This document shows, one piece after another, positions 1-8,708 of a stretch of DNA of 60,616 bases. The position numbers and the translations under genes were made by a program. Source of the stretch: CAZUVM01 sp964623885. Lineage in GTDB: Bacteria; Verrucomicrobiota; Verrucomicrobiia; Limisphaerales; UBA8199. The stretch spans positions 1-60,616 of the forward strand of contig CAZUVM010000159.1 of assembly GCA_964623885.1 (NCBI GenBank), in the 5' to 3' direction. Positions within the stretch are counted from its first letter, which is position 1. The number at the start of each line of letters is the position of its first letter. The notes beneath the pieces were generated by a model. It was not told where the DNA came from, made no database searches, and saw only the letters and a program-made list of their open reading frames with translations.

Positions 1-3000
1 CCGCCGCCACCACCGCCGCCCAGGTTGTCGCCGTTGCCACCGGACGCGGAGATAGTGCCGGCACCCATGAACGTACCTGCTGTAACGTAGATCGAGCCAC
101 CAGAACCGCCTCCACCGTTGAAACCCAGCGCCGCAGAATTGCCATCGGCGGAGATACGGCCGTCGAGCAGTAGCAGCCCGTTTACACGAAGTGTGACGCT
201 TCCACCCCCGGCACCGCCACTGCCCGCAACAGAAACAACACCACCGCCGCTGCCGGGAAGCGGGGTATTGATGCCCGAACCATAACCGCTGCCTCCTAAC
301 GCACCGGTGACGCCACCACCGTAGCCGCCATAACCACCGCCGCTGCCTCCGTAAGTGCCTTGACGACCGGCACCCTCTCCCGAGCCGGGAAGGTTTCCGG
401 CACCATCGGCACGGATGCCGCCGCCAGGTTCGATCGTGGCATTTCCATTTACGGTCATAGTGGAAAAGGGACCGACACCAACGGAACCGAAACCAAAGAG
501 TAGCCAGCTATTACTGGCGATATTCAGGTTGTTGAAGACGGGCACGACCGACAAGTAATTCGAAACGATAGCGCCGCCGGCAATGACGAGATCCGGCGCC
601 GGACTGATCGTTGTTGGCAAGGACGCGAAACCGGGACTGCCGCCGTTATCAGCAATGAGTTGCCCGTTTTGTTGGAGGTTCGGCTTGAGGTAAATGGTAC
701 CCGGACCGCCATTGGCTCCGCCAAGTCCACCGTAGGCGCGCATGATCCCAGTGAAATAGGTGTTCGCGTAGGTAATCGAAATGCGGCCACCACCGCCGCC
801 GCCGCCCAGTCCGTTACCGGCGCCACCGTTGGCGGAGACGAGTCCGGCGCCGGTCAAATTGCCGACCGTGAGCATGATCGAACCACCGGAACCGCCGCCC
901 GCGTTCGCGCTGAGTGCCGATGCACCATCGGAGGAGATTCTGCCATTTACATTAAGGCTGCCGTTGACAGTCAGGCGAACGCTGCCGCCGCCCGCTGCCC
1001 CGGGATAAGATAGAACGTAAGCGCCGGCACTGCCCAGTTCCGCAGGTGAAATCGGGGAACCATAACTTGCGCCCCCCGTCTGGGGACTGCCATACCCGCC
1101 AAAACCACCATAGCCGCCGCCACCACCATAGGTGACTTGGCCCCCGCCCGGAATAATTGCAGTAAACGTTCTGCCTAATCCGGGACCAGAAACAGTACCG
1201 GCGGCAGCGTCACTGGTTATCGCGCCTCCGACATTGACCGTAACGTCTCCGGAAACAGTCACAGTCTGGATAAGGTTGCTGAAGCGCAATGAAGAGTTCG
1301 CGTTGACGAGCAGCGTGCCCAGATTGAGAGATGCGGTGGGTGACGCAACAGCGCCGCCCTGGATGGTGAGGGCGACCGGTTCTTGCACGGAGAACAGGGA
1401 CGGCACCGAGGCGATTTGTCCGCCATTATCGAAAAGGAGTCGGCCGGCGGGTTGGGAGCCGAGTTTAGTATAAATCGTGCCGGCGCCCGCGGCGTTTGGA
1501 CTGAGACCGGCACCGGTTGCTTGAACGATGCCGCTGAAATCCGATACCTGGTAATAGAGGGCAATGCGTCCACCGCCGCCGCTGCCTCCGAGGTCATTGC
1601 CGAGCCCGCCGCAGGCGGAAAGTGTGCCGGAGCCGGAAAAACCGCCCAGATTTAACCAAATACTGCCACCCGCCCCGCCACCACTGTCCTGGCCGATGCC
1701 GGCGCCGCCATTGGCAGAGATGGTGCCATAGAGAAAGAGCGTGCCGCTGATGTTTAAGAGAATGGCGCCGCCACCTGACCCTCCGAGGTTGTTCGGGGAG
1801 GCGCCGCCGCCATTACCGCCGCCGCTGCCGAGGTCAGTCGGTTGCTGAATGGAGCCATAACAGCCACCACCGAGAGCATTGGTTAACGAGTTGCCGCCAC
1901 TGCCGCCATACCCGCCACCTCCGCCCCGTGTATAGGTGCCGGAAATGACACGACCGGCGCCTGGGCCCGTACCAGGTGAGTAACCACGGGCATCGGCGGT
2001 GATACCGCTGTCGCGTTGGATAGTGATGTCTCCAAGCACATTCAAAGTGGATCGGCTGAGGCTGACCCAACCGTTGGAGACAAGCAGCAGGCTGTTGATG
2101 GTTTGAACGGAAGGAACAGTTAGGACTGCGCCGCGTTTGATCATGAGGCCAAAGGCCTGGGTAGTGGAAAGTGGAGTGGTCGCGCCGGACCGGCCGCCGT
2201 TATCAACGGTGGCCAATCCGAACATGCCGGTTTGGACATAAACCGTGCCGGCGCCACCGTTTTGGAACCCTCGTCCACCTCTGGCGGAGAGTGCGCCGGT
2301 AAACGCGCTGGATTGGGCATAGAGGGCGATACGCCCACCACCGCCGCCGCCGCCGACAGACGGTTCACCGTCGCCACCATCGGCGCTGATCGATCCCGAG
2401 CCGGCGAACGATTGAGCGGTGAGCCAGATTGAGCCACCAGAACCGCCCCCCGTGCGTTCGTTGGCGGCGTTCGCGCCATTAGCAGAGATGAGCCCATTCA
2501 CCCGCAGCAAGCCGCCAACATTGATATAGACGGCGCCACCGCCGGAGCCGCCGGGGCCAAGCAAAGCACCGCCTTCGCTGCCCTTATCGGTGGGCTGTAG
2601 CCAAAGACCATAGGCAACACCGCCCGAGGCGTTGCTCGCACTGATACCGCCGATACCGCCATAGCCGCCCCCGGAACAAGCCGCTGGACTGCCAATGGCG
2701 CTGCCTTTGCCAGGACCAAAGCCCTGGTTATATCCGCGCCCCGCGACCTCGATGGCGCCACCAGATTCCAGCAGCAAATCTCCGCTGATTGTCAGGTTAA
2801 GGCCTGAGACCCCGAGCAGGGTGGCGCCGCTGTAAGTGACCGCAACGATTGCGCCGTCGGGGATCGAAGAGGTAGGAGTGCGCTCAATCGAGGTAGTGCC
2901 GCCGGAGCTGAAGACAAGAACGTAATCGGCGCTATTGGTGTAGACAATGGTACCGCCGAGATTGCCCACTACGATGGAGAGGGCCTGGACGTTGGTCATG

Positions 3001-3296
3001 CTGAGCGCGGTGGGGCTCGTGCCGTTGAGCTGGATCTGTTCGTTTGTCACAAACCCGGTGTAGAACAGCCCCGAATCGCTCGCCTGGTGAGTCAGCCTGC
3101 CGCCATAGAGGATATTCAGTCCGGCGAACGTGTGTTGGCCGTTAATGGTGAGCGTGCAATTCGTGACGTTGATCGTAGAGCCATCAAATGTATGGTTGTT
3201 GAAATCGATGGTAGTATCGGTGGTAAACGTGGCGGAGCGACCTGGGAACGCGAACAGTGATAGGCACAGGAGCGTGCTGAAGATAGGAGTTTTCAT
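1..3296 (-). CDS. Giant glycine-rich repeat secreted protein (C-terminus outside the window)
   Basis: The frame is open for about 1098 codons from ATG at 3296 to the window edge, so the protein is partial. The N-terminus (MKTPIFSTLLCLSLFAFPGRSA) is a clear Sec signal peptide. After about 170 residues of Thr/Asn-rich beta sequence, four degenerate modules of about 250-265 residues follow. They begin near nt 2790, 2040, 1250 and 455, and the fourth is cut by the edge. Each module has a 'GD-hydrophobic-GG-I-A' strand, a Gly/Tyr-rich stretch (GGGYGG), an 'ISANGG' strand, 'GGGSGGSI', 'GGGGGGRIALY' and an 'AGTIY' strand. I infer an extracellular beta-solenoid surface or matrix protein. The missing C-terminus should show the anchor (autotransporter barrel, PEP-CTERM or type IX signal). 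No enzymatic motif is visible. Plus-strand proline/alanine ORFs here are shadows of the GC-rich glycine codons. Confidence 0.85.
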   Translation of the reverse strand, partial: MKTPIFSTLLCLSLFAFPGRSATFTTDTTIDFNNHTFDGSTINVTNCTLTINGQHTFAGLNILYGGRLTHQASDSGLFYTGFVTNEQIQLNGTSPTALSMTNVQALSIVVGNLGGTIVYTNSADYVLVFSSGGTTSIERTPTSSIPDGAIVAVTYSGATLLGVSGLNLTISGDLLLESGGAIEVAGRGYNQGFGPGKGSAIGSPAACSGGGYGGIGGISASNASGGVAYGLWLQPTDKGSEGGALLGPGGSGGGAVYINVGGLLRVNGLISANGANAANERTGGGSGGSIWLTAQSFAGSGSISADGGDGEPSVGGGGGGGRIALYAQSSAFTGALSARGGRGFQNGGAGTVYVQTGMFGLATVDNGGRSGATTPLSTTQAFGLMIKRGAVLTVPSVQTINSLLLVSNGWVSLSRSTLNVLGDITIQRDSGITADARGYSPGTGPGAGRVISGTYTRGGGGGYGGSGGNSLTNALGGGCYGSIQQPTDLGSGGGNGGGASPNNLGGSGGGAILLNISGTLFLYGTISANGGAGIGQDSGGGAGGSIWLNLGGFSGSGTLSACGGLGNDLGGSGGGGRIALYYQVSDFSGIVQATGAGLSPNAAGAGTIYTKLGSQPAGRLLFDNGGQIASVPSLFSVQEPVALTIQGGAVASPTASLNLGTLLVNANSSLRFSNLIQTVTVSGDVTVNVGGAITSDAAAGTVSGPGLGRTFTAIIPGGGQVTYGGGGGYGGFGGYGSPQTGGASYGSPISPAELGSAGAYVLSYPGAAGGGSVRLTVNGSLNVNGRISSDGASALSANAGGGSGGSIMLTVGNLTGAGLVSANGGAGNGLGGGGGGGRISITYANTYFTGIMRAYGGLGGANGGPGTIYLKPNLQQNGQLIADNGGSPGFASLPTTISPAPDLVIAGGAIVSNYLSVVPVFNNLNIASNSWLLFGFGSVGVGPFSTMTVNGNATIEPGGGIRADGAGNLPGSGEGAGRQGTYGGSGGGYGGYGGGVTGALGGSGYGSGINTPLPGSGGGVVSVAGSGGAGGGSVTLRVNGLLLLDGRISADGNSAALGFNGGGGSGGSIYVTAGTFMGAGTISASGGNGDNLGGGGGG

Positions 3297-3366
3297 GGTA
3301 CGGTCATGGTTGTATCTCGGCCTTAGCACCCGAAGCAGCCCGCCCAGGAGTGCCCTCGATTGCTGT

Positions 3367-3384
3367 AAAGCATCATTGGTGCCA
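3367..3384 (-). promoter_or_regulatory. Sigma-54-type (-24/-12) promoter for the glycine-rich giant gene
   Basis: On the minus strand the sequence is TGGCACCAATGATGCTTT. It has the GG at -24 and GC at -12 exactly ten bases apart, and a perfect TGGCAC element. Transcription would begin near 3358, about 60 nt before the ATG at 3296. A palindrome directly upstream and another about 50 nt further could bind an enhancer-binding protein. Sigma-54 control would mean activator-dependent expression. Confidence 0.6.
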
Positions 3385-3385
3385 C

Positions 3386-3407
3386 GTGTTTTCGACCCAG
3401 AAAACAC
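3386..3407. repeat. Inverted repeat abutting the sigma-54-type promoter
   Basis: GTGTTTTC and GAAAACAC form a perfect 8-bp stem around a 6-nt loop, ending one base upstream of the TGGCAC element. No T-run follows on either strand, so an operator is more likely than a terminator. This role is inferred from position only. Confidence 0.5.
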
Positions 3408-3438
3408 CGGCAGTTATGCATTGCTGGTGCACCTTCGG

Positions 3439-3457
3439 ATGCGTGGAATTCACGCAT
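3439..3457. repeat. Second inverted repeat upstream of the promoter
   Basis: ATGCGTG and CACGCAT form a perfect 7-bp stem around GAATT. A further direct copy of ATGCGTG follows at about 3459. The site lies roughly 80-100 nt upstream of the predicted transcription start, a usual distance for an enhancer-binding protein of sigma-54 promoters. Confidence 0.45.
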
Positions 3458-3624
3458 GATGCGTGAAAATGACGCGGGCTGGTCGAAAAAGAAGCCTAAA
3501 AAGTGCCCTCGCATAATAGAGACCTTTTACGCCCGCAAATCCTGACACAACAAGCCAGCTGCGCCAATGTGCGTCTGCGCGCACAGTGAGAACTGCTCCG
3601 TTCGGCGGGGTTCGCCTGGCAGTT

Positions 3625-4305
3625 CTATCTCAAGGCGGAGCCGTGATCGTAAACGGAGAGACGATCCAACTGCTGGCCGGTGTCGAGCGCGAAGCAATCC
3701 ACTTCGTAATGGTCCGGATTGGGGTAAGCGCCGAGTTGTTTTTTGAGCTCGGCAATTTGCTGGTCCACCGGCTTGAGCTCAGCTTTGGTTTGGCTTTCGG
3801 AAGCTTTCAACACGCGATCTTCGCGGGCGAGGCTCCGATTGCGGAGACCGTATTTGCGGTACTGGCTTTGTTCCTTGCTCACGGCACTTTCCTGGCGTTG
3901 CGCGGCGTTTTGCTGGGCTGCGATCGCGCCGTGCTGCTGGTTGAGCGCTTTGAGCTGGGCGCTCAAACGTTCGAACTCAGCCAAATCTGACAGCGGGGGA
4001 TGACGCAGAAGGATACGGCCGTTTTCTGCTTCGGTGACAGGGGAAGCTGCCGTGTGTTCCGGGTGCGCCTCCAGAATCCAGCCCGAGGCGTTCGTGCCAA
4101 CGATCCGACCGGTCACGCGCACCCAGGCACCGAGCGGACGCGTCCCAGCACGGTTCGTCCACCATTGGAAAAGTGGCGTGAGGCTGACGGTTGCCCCATT
4201 AAGGAGGCGCTTGGGATCGTGCAGCGGGTTGGCGCGTATACCAGAAGCTGCCAAAAAGACGAATGCACCCGCTAGAACCAGCCCGCGAAACCTTCCGCTT
4301 CGCAT
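3625..4305 (-). CDS. Secreted coiled-coil protein of unknown function
   Basis: This is a 226-residue protein. ATG 4305 is followed by a signal peptide (LVLAGAFVFLAASGIRA). Residues of about 30-95 resemble a small beta domain (VRVTGRIVGTNASGWILE), possibly OB-like. About 100-195 is charged, Gln/Lys/Glu-rich coiled coil (LSAQLKALNQQHGAIAAQQN and the following heptads). The C-terminus (DHYEVDCFALDTGQQLDRLSVYDHG) is compact and holds the only cysteine I see in the mature part. The protein is probably periplasmic. I do not recognise the family. It stands alone between the glycine-rich giant gene and a rhomboid protease, both on the same strand. Confidence 0.65.
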   Translation of the reverse strand: MRSGRFRGLVLAGAFVFLAASGIRANPLHDPKRLLNGATVSLTPLFQWWTNRAGTRPLGAWVRVTGRIVGTNASGWILEAHPEHTAASPVTEAENGRILLRHPPLSDLAEFERLSAQLKALNQQHGAIAAQQNAAQRQESAVSKEQSQYRKYGLRNRSLAREDRVLKASESQTKAELKPVDQQIAELKKQLGAYPNPDHYEVDCFALDTGQQLDRLSVYDHGSALR

Positions 4306-4441
4306 GAGGGAGCATACTCAGCGGCACACAAAAAAACAACCAAGCAGCATTATCACAGGAAACTAAAGACATGAAATCATCAGAAGTGACGGACTACGTC
4401 CTTTGCTGCTCGGACCGGCCGGAAAGAAGTTCCGGCTAGCT

Positions 4442-5338
4442 TTAGCGGCGACTCATTTTTTCCCGGGCGGCTTCGAGGATGCGCCGTTCGCGGTCAGTCA
4501 GGCTCTGGATGCCGTGGGCACTGATTTTATCCAGGATTGGGTCGACTTCCTTACTGAGGAACTCCTCGGGCGGTATCTCGCCTTCGTTGCGCGCACGGCC
4601 CCAATTGGCGGAGCTGCCGGTAGGAACTCGGACCAGTCGCCGAGGCGGCTGCCTGCCCGTGCGCCGAAGCTGCGGCCAATGCCATTCCCAGTGGATAGCG
4701 TAGCGAATGAAAACCACGCCTGTCAGCATGCCGCCCAGATGCGCCGCATCGGCCGTCGGGCCGGTGGGAACTATGATGCTGAACACGGCGTAAAGCGCGT
4801 CAAAAAGCAGCAGGATCTTGGCCCGAATCATGATCGGGATGGGCAGCATCATGAGCTGCCGCTCTGGAAAGAGCATGGCATAGGCAGCAATGAGCCCGAG
4901 CGCTCCCGCCGACGCCCCAACCGTTGGCGCTTCAAAACGCAGACCCCAAGGGGTCCTCGCATAATGCTCGGCCAGCCCGCCGGCCCCAGCCTGAACCAAA
5001 CCGCCGATGACGCCGCTGCTGAAATAGAGGGCTAGAAACTTTTTTACGCCCAGTGTGGCTTCCAATTCCCGTCCGAACACGAAAATCGACCAGCAGTTGA
5101 ACACGAGGTGCAAAATTCCCGCGTGCATGAACTGGAAGGTGATCAACTGCCAGAGCTGTCCGTGACGCAACCCTTGCCAACTCAGGGCTACGGGGTTTCC
5201 GTACCCAAAGAGAGGTGGATACCCGTAGTAGACGCATTCCAGGACGAAGGCGACCACATTGGCGATCAACAACGCCATCATGGCCGAGCGTCGGCTGTCA
5301 AAACTCGGCCGGCGCATATAATAACGGTCCTCTAGCAT
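4442..5338 (-). CDS. Rhomboid family intramembrane serine protease
   Basis: This is a multi-pass inner-membrane protease that cleaves transmembrane segments. The catalytic serine sits in GASAG and the histidine in AAHLGG. The HAGILHLVFN segment carries the conserved H-x4-H-x3-N signature in the second membrane helix. About six hydrophobic segments are visible. A soluble C-terminal tail ends with 'LDKISAHGIQSLTDRERRIL', a tail often seen on Verrucomicrobia and Bacteroidetes rhomboids. I chose ATG 5338 (MLEDRYYMRRPSF); a TTG at 5377 would add 13 residues of unlikely sequence, and ATG 5317 is also possible. The substrate is unknown. The gene is monocistronic as far as I can see. Confidence 0.9.
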   Translation of the reverse strand: MLEDRYYMRRPSFDSRRSAMMALLIANVVAFVLECVYYGYPPLFGYGNPVALSWQGLRHGQLWQLITFQFMHAGILHLVFNCWSIFVFGRELEATLGVKKFLALYFSSGVIGGLVQAGAGGLAEHYARTPWGLRFEAPTVGASAGALGLIAAYAMLFPERQLMMLPIPIMIRAKILLLFDALYAVFSIIVPTGPTADAAHLGGMLTGVVFIRYAIHWEWHWPQLRRTGRQPPRRLVRVPTGSSANWGRARNEGEIPPEEFLSKEVDPILDKISAHGIQSLTDRERRILEAAREKMSRR

Positions 5339-5539
5339 ATCACGCTTGAACCTAGCCGCGGAACACCGAATTTTCAATGCGGCATTTCGCGTGTCGTCGA
5401 GCAGAACAACGTAACACCGAAGAACCGATTCAGATCAACAACAAAGTAACAAAGAGACGAAGCAGAAAAAATCTCGATTGGAAAAAGAGGAGAGTTTAAG
5501 GCCGAGCTAAAACGGGAAGGCTAAATCGTGAAAAAGGGG

Positions 5540-6040
5540 TTAAATCTTTGTTCCTTTTTTGTTCAAATCTGAACGCTTTGAAATCTCCGATGGGCCGGCC
5601 TTCGGTTCTGCGTTCTGAAACAACTGCACTTTGCTGACCGGGTTAATGCCTTGCTTTCCCAGCGCTTTAATGGCCCGGTCAGGATCGTCGAAGCGGAAAA
5701 CCAGCAACCCACGTCCTTCATGGCGTTGGGTGAATCCATACATGTATTCGAGGTTAACGTGATTCGCCTCTAGGACGGCAAGAATTCGCGCCAGGCTGCC
5801 GGGTTCGTCCGACACTTCCAGCGCCACAAGGTCGTTGAGTTTCACGACAAAGCCTTCGCCCTCGAGGAGTTTCCGCGCGGCCTCCCAATCACTTACGATC
5901 AGCCGCAGGATTCCGAACTGCTGCGTATCGGCCAAGGACAGCGCCAGGAGGTTGAATCCTGCTTTGGCGAGCAGGTCAATAGGCCGTCGCAAAGAGCCGG
6001 GCTTGTTTTCCAGGAAAACCGAGAGTTGAGTGACCTTCAT
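5540..6040 (-). CDS. Tandem ACT-domain amino-acid-binding protein
   Basis: This 166-residue protein has two ACT domains (about 1-70 and 71-140) and a short charged tail. It opens with MKVTQLSVFLENKPGSL, a typical ACT start in which the 'NKPGSL' turn binds the ligand; the second domain repeats it as 'SDEPGSLARIL'. It begins 12 nt after the phenylacetate-CoA ligase stop, so the two are surely co-transcribed. This ligase/ACT pair recurs in many bacteria and archaea, often with indolepyruvate oxidoreductase genes, and the ACT protein is thought to sense aromatic or branched amino acids. No oxidoreductase gene is present here. Confidence 0.88.
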   Translation of the reverse strand: MKVTQLSVFLENKPGSLRRPIDLLAKAGFNLLALSLADTQQFGILRLIVSDWEAARKLLEGEGFVVKLNDLVALEVSDEPGSLARILAVLEANHVNLEYMYGFTQRHEGRGLLVFRFDDPDRAIKALGKQGINPVSKVQLFQNAEPKAGPSEISKRSDLNKKGTKI

Positions 6041-6052
6041 AAGAGCTCGTGG

Positions 6053-7384
6053 TTACATTTTGCGCTGATCGATGACCCGTTTGGCTTTGCCCTCGCTGCG
6101 TTGCAGCGTGCGCGGCTGGACGAGGCGCACTGCGGCGCGCAACCCGACTGTGCTTTCGATCGACCGGCTGAGCGCGCCCTGCAGCCGTTCCAGCGCTCCA
6201 ACTGTGTCGGTGAAAAAATCAGGAGTCACTTCCACCTCCACTTCCATGGCGTCCAATCCTTTATCGCGCGTCAGCAGGATCTGATAGTGCGGCAGGGCTC
6301 CTTCCACCTTGAGCAGGGCGGTTTCGATTTGCGATGGGTAGACGTTCACGCCGCGGATGATGAACATGTCGTCGCTGCGGCGTGAAATACGCTTGATCCG
6401 GCGCAGCGTTCGGCCGCACTCGCAACGTTCCGAGGCCAGAGCGGTAATATCGCGCGTGCGATAGCGGATCATCGGCATGGCTTGCTTGCCGAGCGTCGTG
6501 AGCACCAATTCTCCTTCCTCCCCATCGCCGCATGGCTTCCCGGTTTTCGGGTCGATAATTTCGGGGTAGAAGTAATCCTCAAAAATGTGGGGCCCGGACT
6601 GGGCGGGGCATTCCATTGCCACGCCTGGGCCAACGATTTCAGAAAGCCCATAAATATCGAACGCCTTGATGCCGCTGTCGCCTTCGATTCTGCGGCGCAT
6701 CGATTCGGTCCACGGCTCGGCGCCAAACACGCCGACGCGCAACGGAAGCTCGCGGATATTAATACCGGTTTCCGAAGCCTGATCGATCAAATGAAGAAAA
6801 TAACTCGGCGTGCAGCAAATCGCGGTGACGCCAAAATCCTTCATCACCATCAACTGGCGCTGGGTGTTTCCGCCGGAGATCGGGATCACCGTGGCCCCGA
6901 GCGCCTCGGCGCCGTAATGCGCCCCCAGTCCACCGGTGAACAGGCCGTAACCGTAGGCGTTCTGGATGATGTCCCCTGCGTGCAATCCGCACGCGGCAAA
7001 GCTGCGCACCATCACATTAGTCCATACCTCCAAATCCGCCTGGGTATAGGCGACCACGATCGGTTTGCCGGTCGTTCCGCTCGAAGCATGCAACCGGACG
7101 ATGTCTTTCATCGGGCTGGCGAACTGGCCGAACGGGTATGTGTCGCGCAGATCGGCTTTTTCGGCGAACGGCAATTGGGCTAGATCTGCAAGCGTTTCCA
7201 AGCCCTCGGGGGCAAGGCCGCGATCGTCCATGCGCCGGCGAAACAGTTCAACATGATTGTAGGCGCGGCTGACGATCGCTTGCAGGCGTTGAAGTTGCAG
7301 CCGCTGCAGTTGCGGTTCCGGGAGGAAATCCGGAGCGCTCACGGGATTAAAGGTTCCGTTATGCTGATTAGAATGTTTGCTCAT
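6053..7384 (-). CDS. paaK: Phenylacetate-CoA ligase family enzyme
   Basis: This ATP-dependent aryl-CoA ligase converts an aryl acid such as phenylacetate to its CoA thioester via an acyl-adenylate. It has 443 residues, normal for the family. The adenylate-forming P-loop SSGTTGKP lies at 101-108, followed by 'DIYGLSEIVGPG', the 'RYRTRDIT' motif and the C-terminal lid beginning near 'RISRRSDDMFIIRGVNVYPSQIE'. A CxC pair (RCECGRT) is typical of PaaK proteins. It is followed at once by an ACT-domain gene. No other paa genes lie nearby, so a role in handling aryl acids from amino-acid breakdown is more likely than the full PaaABCDE pathway. The precise substrate is not determined. Confidence 0.88.
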   Translation of the reverse strand: MSKHSNQHNGTFNPVSAPDFLPEPQLQRLQLQRLQAIVSRAYNHVELFRRRMDDRGLAPEGLETLADLAQLPFAEKADLRDTYPFGQFASPMKDIVRLHASSGTTGKPIVVAYTQADLEVWTNVMVRSFAACGLHAGDIIQNAYGYGLFTGGLGAHYGAEALGATVIPISGGNTQRQLMVMKDFGVTAICCTPSYFLHLIDQASETGINIRELPLRVGVFGAEPWTESMRRRIEGDSGIKAFDIYGLSEIVGPGVAMECPAQSGPHIFEDYFYPEIIDPKTGKPCGDGEEGELVLTTLGKQAMPMIRYRTRDITALASERCECGRTLRRIKRISRRSDDMFIIRGVNVYPSQIETALLKVEGALPHYQILLTRDKGLDAMEVEVEVTPDFFTDTVGALERLQGALSRSIESTVGLRAAVRLVQPRTLQRSEGKAKRVIDQRKM

Positions 7385-7473
7385 AAGATTTGAGCTCGAA
7401 CAATCCTCAATGGTTTAACGGATCTGCTCAGGCAAACGCGAGCAGATTCTCTCCCCTTATCGGGCTGCCAGTA

Positions 7474-8646
7474 TCAGTTCCCGGCGAGTTGGTGGTCCAT
7501 CCAGCCCGCGGTTCGGTCCCACATTTCGCGGGTATAGACGTGGCCCAGGCCTTCGTAAATCGAGCTTTGAAAATTCTGTTCCTTGCCATAGAGGCGATAC
7601 GCCGGACGCACCGCGGCTTCGATGGCATGAATACCATCGACCGGCGAGCCAGCATCTTCGCCGCCGGTCATGAACAGCACTGGGCGCGGCGCAATGAGAG
7701 CGACGACCGCCTCGGTGTCGAAATGTTTCAGGAACCCAGGCACAAAGTAATAGATACCATGTGCTTTGAGCGACTCATGTTCGATCAGATTCTGGTAACG
7801 CGTCAGGCAGGCCACCGCCACGCCGGTTTTGAGCCGCTCGTCGAGCGCCAGCAGCCACCAGGTGCGCGTCGCGCCCATGCTGATGCCGGTCACCCCGATT
7901 CGCTTGGCATCCACTTCCGGTCGGGAAGCGAGGTAATCCAGCGCCATCAGGTCATCGCGCAGGATCATGCCCCAAAGGGTTCGTCCGGCCCATAGGTTGA
8001 ACTTGCTCGCGCTGAGCTCGCCGTTATTTCCCTTCTCCTCGGGCCCTCCCGGGCCCTGGCCGTTCCGCTCGCCGAAGCAATAGGCGTCGATCCCCAGCAC
8101 GACAAAACCACGGCGGACGAAGGTAGGTCCGAACTCCTCAGGTGTGTGGCGTGTTTGGAATAGTTCTTCTTTGCCGATTTCGTAATCGCCGCCGTGCCAG
8201 TGGCAAAATAAAATCGCCGGCGCTTTGGTTTTCCGATTCTTCGGCACCAGCACATATCCGGGCACTGTGGCGCCGGCTTCATTGTCGAACTGGAATTTTT
8301 CGACGGAGAAATCACCGCGGTCCTCACGCGAAACTGTAATGACCTTTGGAACTTTCGGCCGCGGCGGCAAATCACCCAGAAGCGTCCATAGCTCCGTGCG
8401 GATTTTCGCTCGTTGCTTTTCCCAGGCCTGTTTCGAGCCCGGCACCGCGAGCGCGGGCGCCAGGTCCGCTTTGGCCAGCCAGCGATTCGCCGTGGTTTGA
8501 TTTGTGTCCGCCATAAGATTGGGTAGCGGTGCGAGCAGCGCGATAGCGCACGATGCCAGCCACGACCGGTTCGACGCGACGCAGCCAGTAAAGCATTGCC
8601 CGACGCAGTGCAGCGAAGCACTGAGAATCTCGATCACTGCCGACAT
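7474..8646 (-). CDS. Secreted alpha/beta hydrolase (acetyl-xylan-esterase-like)
   Basis: This is an alpha/beta-hydrolase of the dienelactone-hydrolase/acetyl-esterase type. The nucleophile elbow is GISMG in 'KRIGVTGISMGATRTWW'. An oxyanion-hole 'HWHGG' precedes it, an acid candidate lies in 'MTGGEDAGSP', and the histidine is in 'GLGHVYT'. I prefer ATG 8646: a GTG at 8703 lies just 5 nt after the upstream stop but adds unconvincing sequence. The N-terminus then carries a hydrophobic export segment (SWLASCAIALLAPLPNLMA), so the enzyme is probably periplasmic or secreted. It may remove acyl groups from plant polysaccharides, matching the carbohydrate locus a few kb away, but the substrate is not evident. 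Confidence 0.8.
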   Translation of the reverse strand: MSAVIEILSASLHCVGQCFTGCVASNRSWLASCAIALLAPLPNLMADTNQTTANRWLAKADLAPALAVPGSKQAWEKQRAKIRTELWTLLGDLPPRPKVPKVITVSREDRGDFSVEKFQFDNEAGATVPGYVLVPKNRKTKAPAILFCHWHGGDYEIGKEELFQTRHTPEEFGPTFVRRGFVVLGIDAYCFGERNGQGPGGPEEKGNNGELSASKFNLWAGRTLWGMILRDDLMALDYLASRPEVDAKRIGVTGISMGATRTWWLLALDERLKTGVAVACLTRYQNLIEHESLKAHGIYYFVPGFLKHFDTEAVVALIAPRPVLFMTGGEDAGSPVDGIHAIEAAVRPAYRLYGKEQNFQSSIYEGLGHVYTREMWDRTAGWMDHQLAGN

Positions 8647-8708
8647 TTCGGCCGGTTGCCTCGGGCCGAGGTTCGAGGAACGCACTCGATCAAAACCACG
8701 CACTTTGT

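Larger units (their letters stand above)
3297..3624. other. Regulatory spacer upstream of the glycine-rich giant gene
   Basis: This stretch contains no convincing gene. It holds a sigma-54-type promoter reading leftward at 3367-3384 and two hairpin-forming inverted repeats at 3386-3407 and 3439-3457. The rest, up to the stop codon of the gene ending at 3625, shows nothing I recognise. Confidence 0.6.

Noticed and set aside
660..1655. Plus-strand Pro/Ala-rich open frames opposite the glycine-rich gene
   Set aside because: They are antisense shadows of GGN glycine codons; the minus frame carries a signal peptide and regular repeats.
1..2600. CRISPR-like or satellite impression from CCGCCACCACCG runs
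   Set aside because: No fixed-length repeats and spacers; the pattern follows in-frame protein modules.
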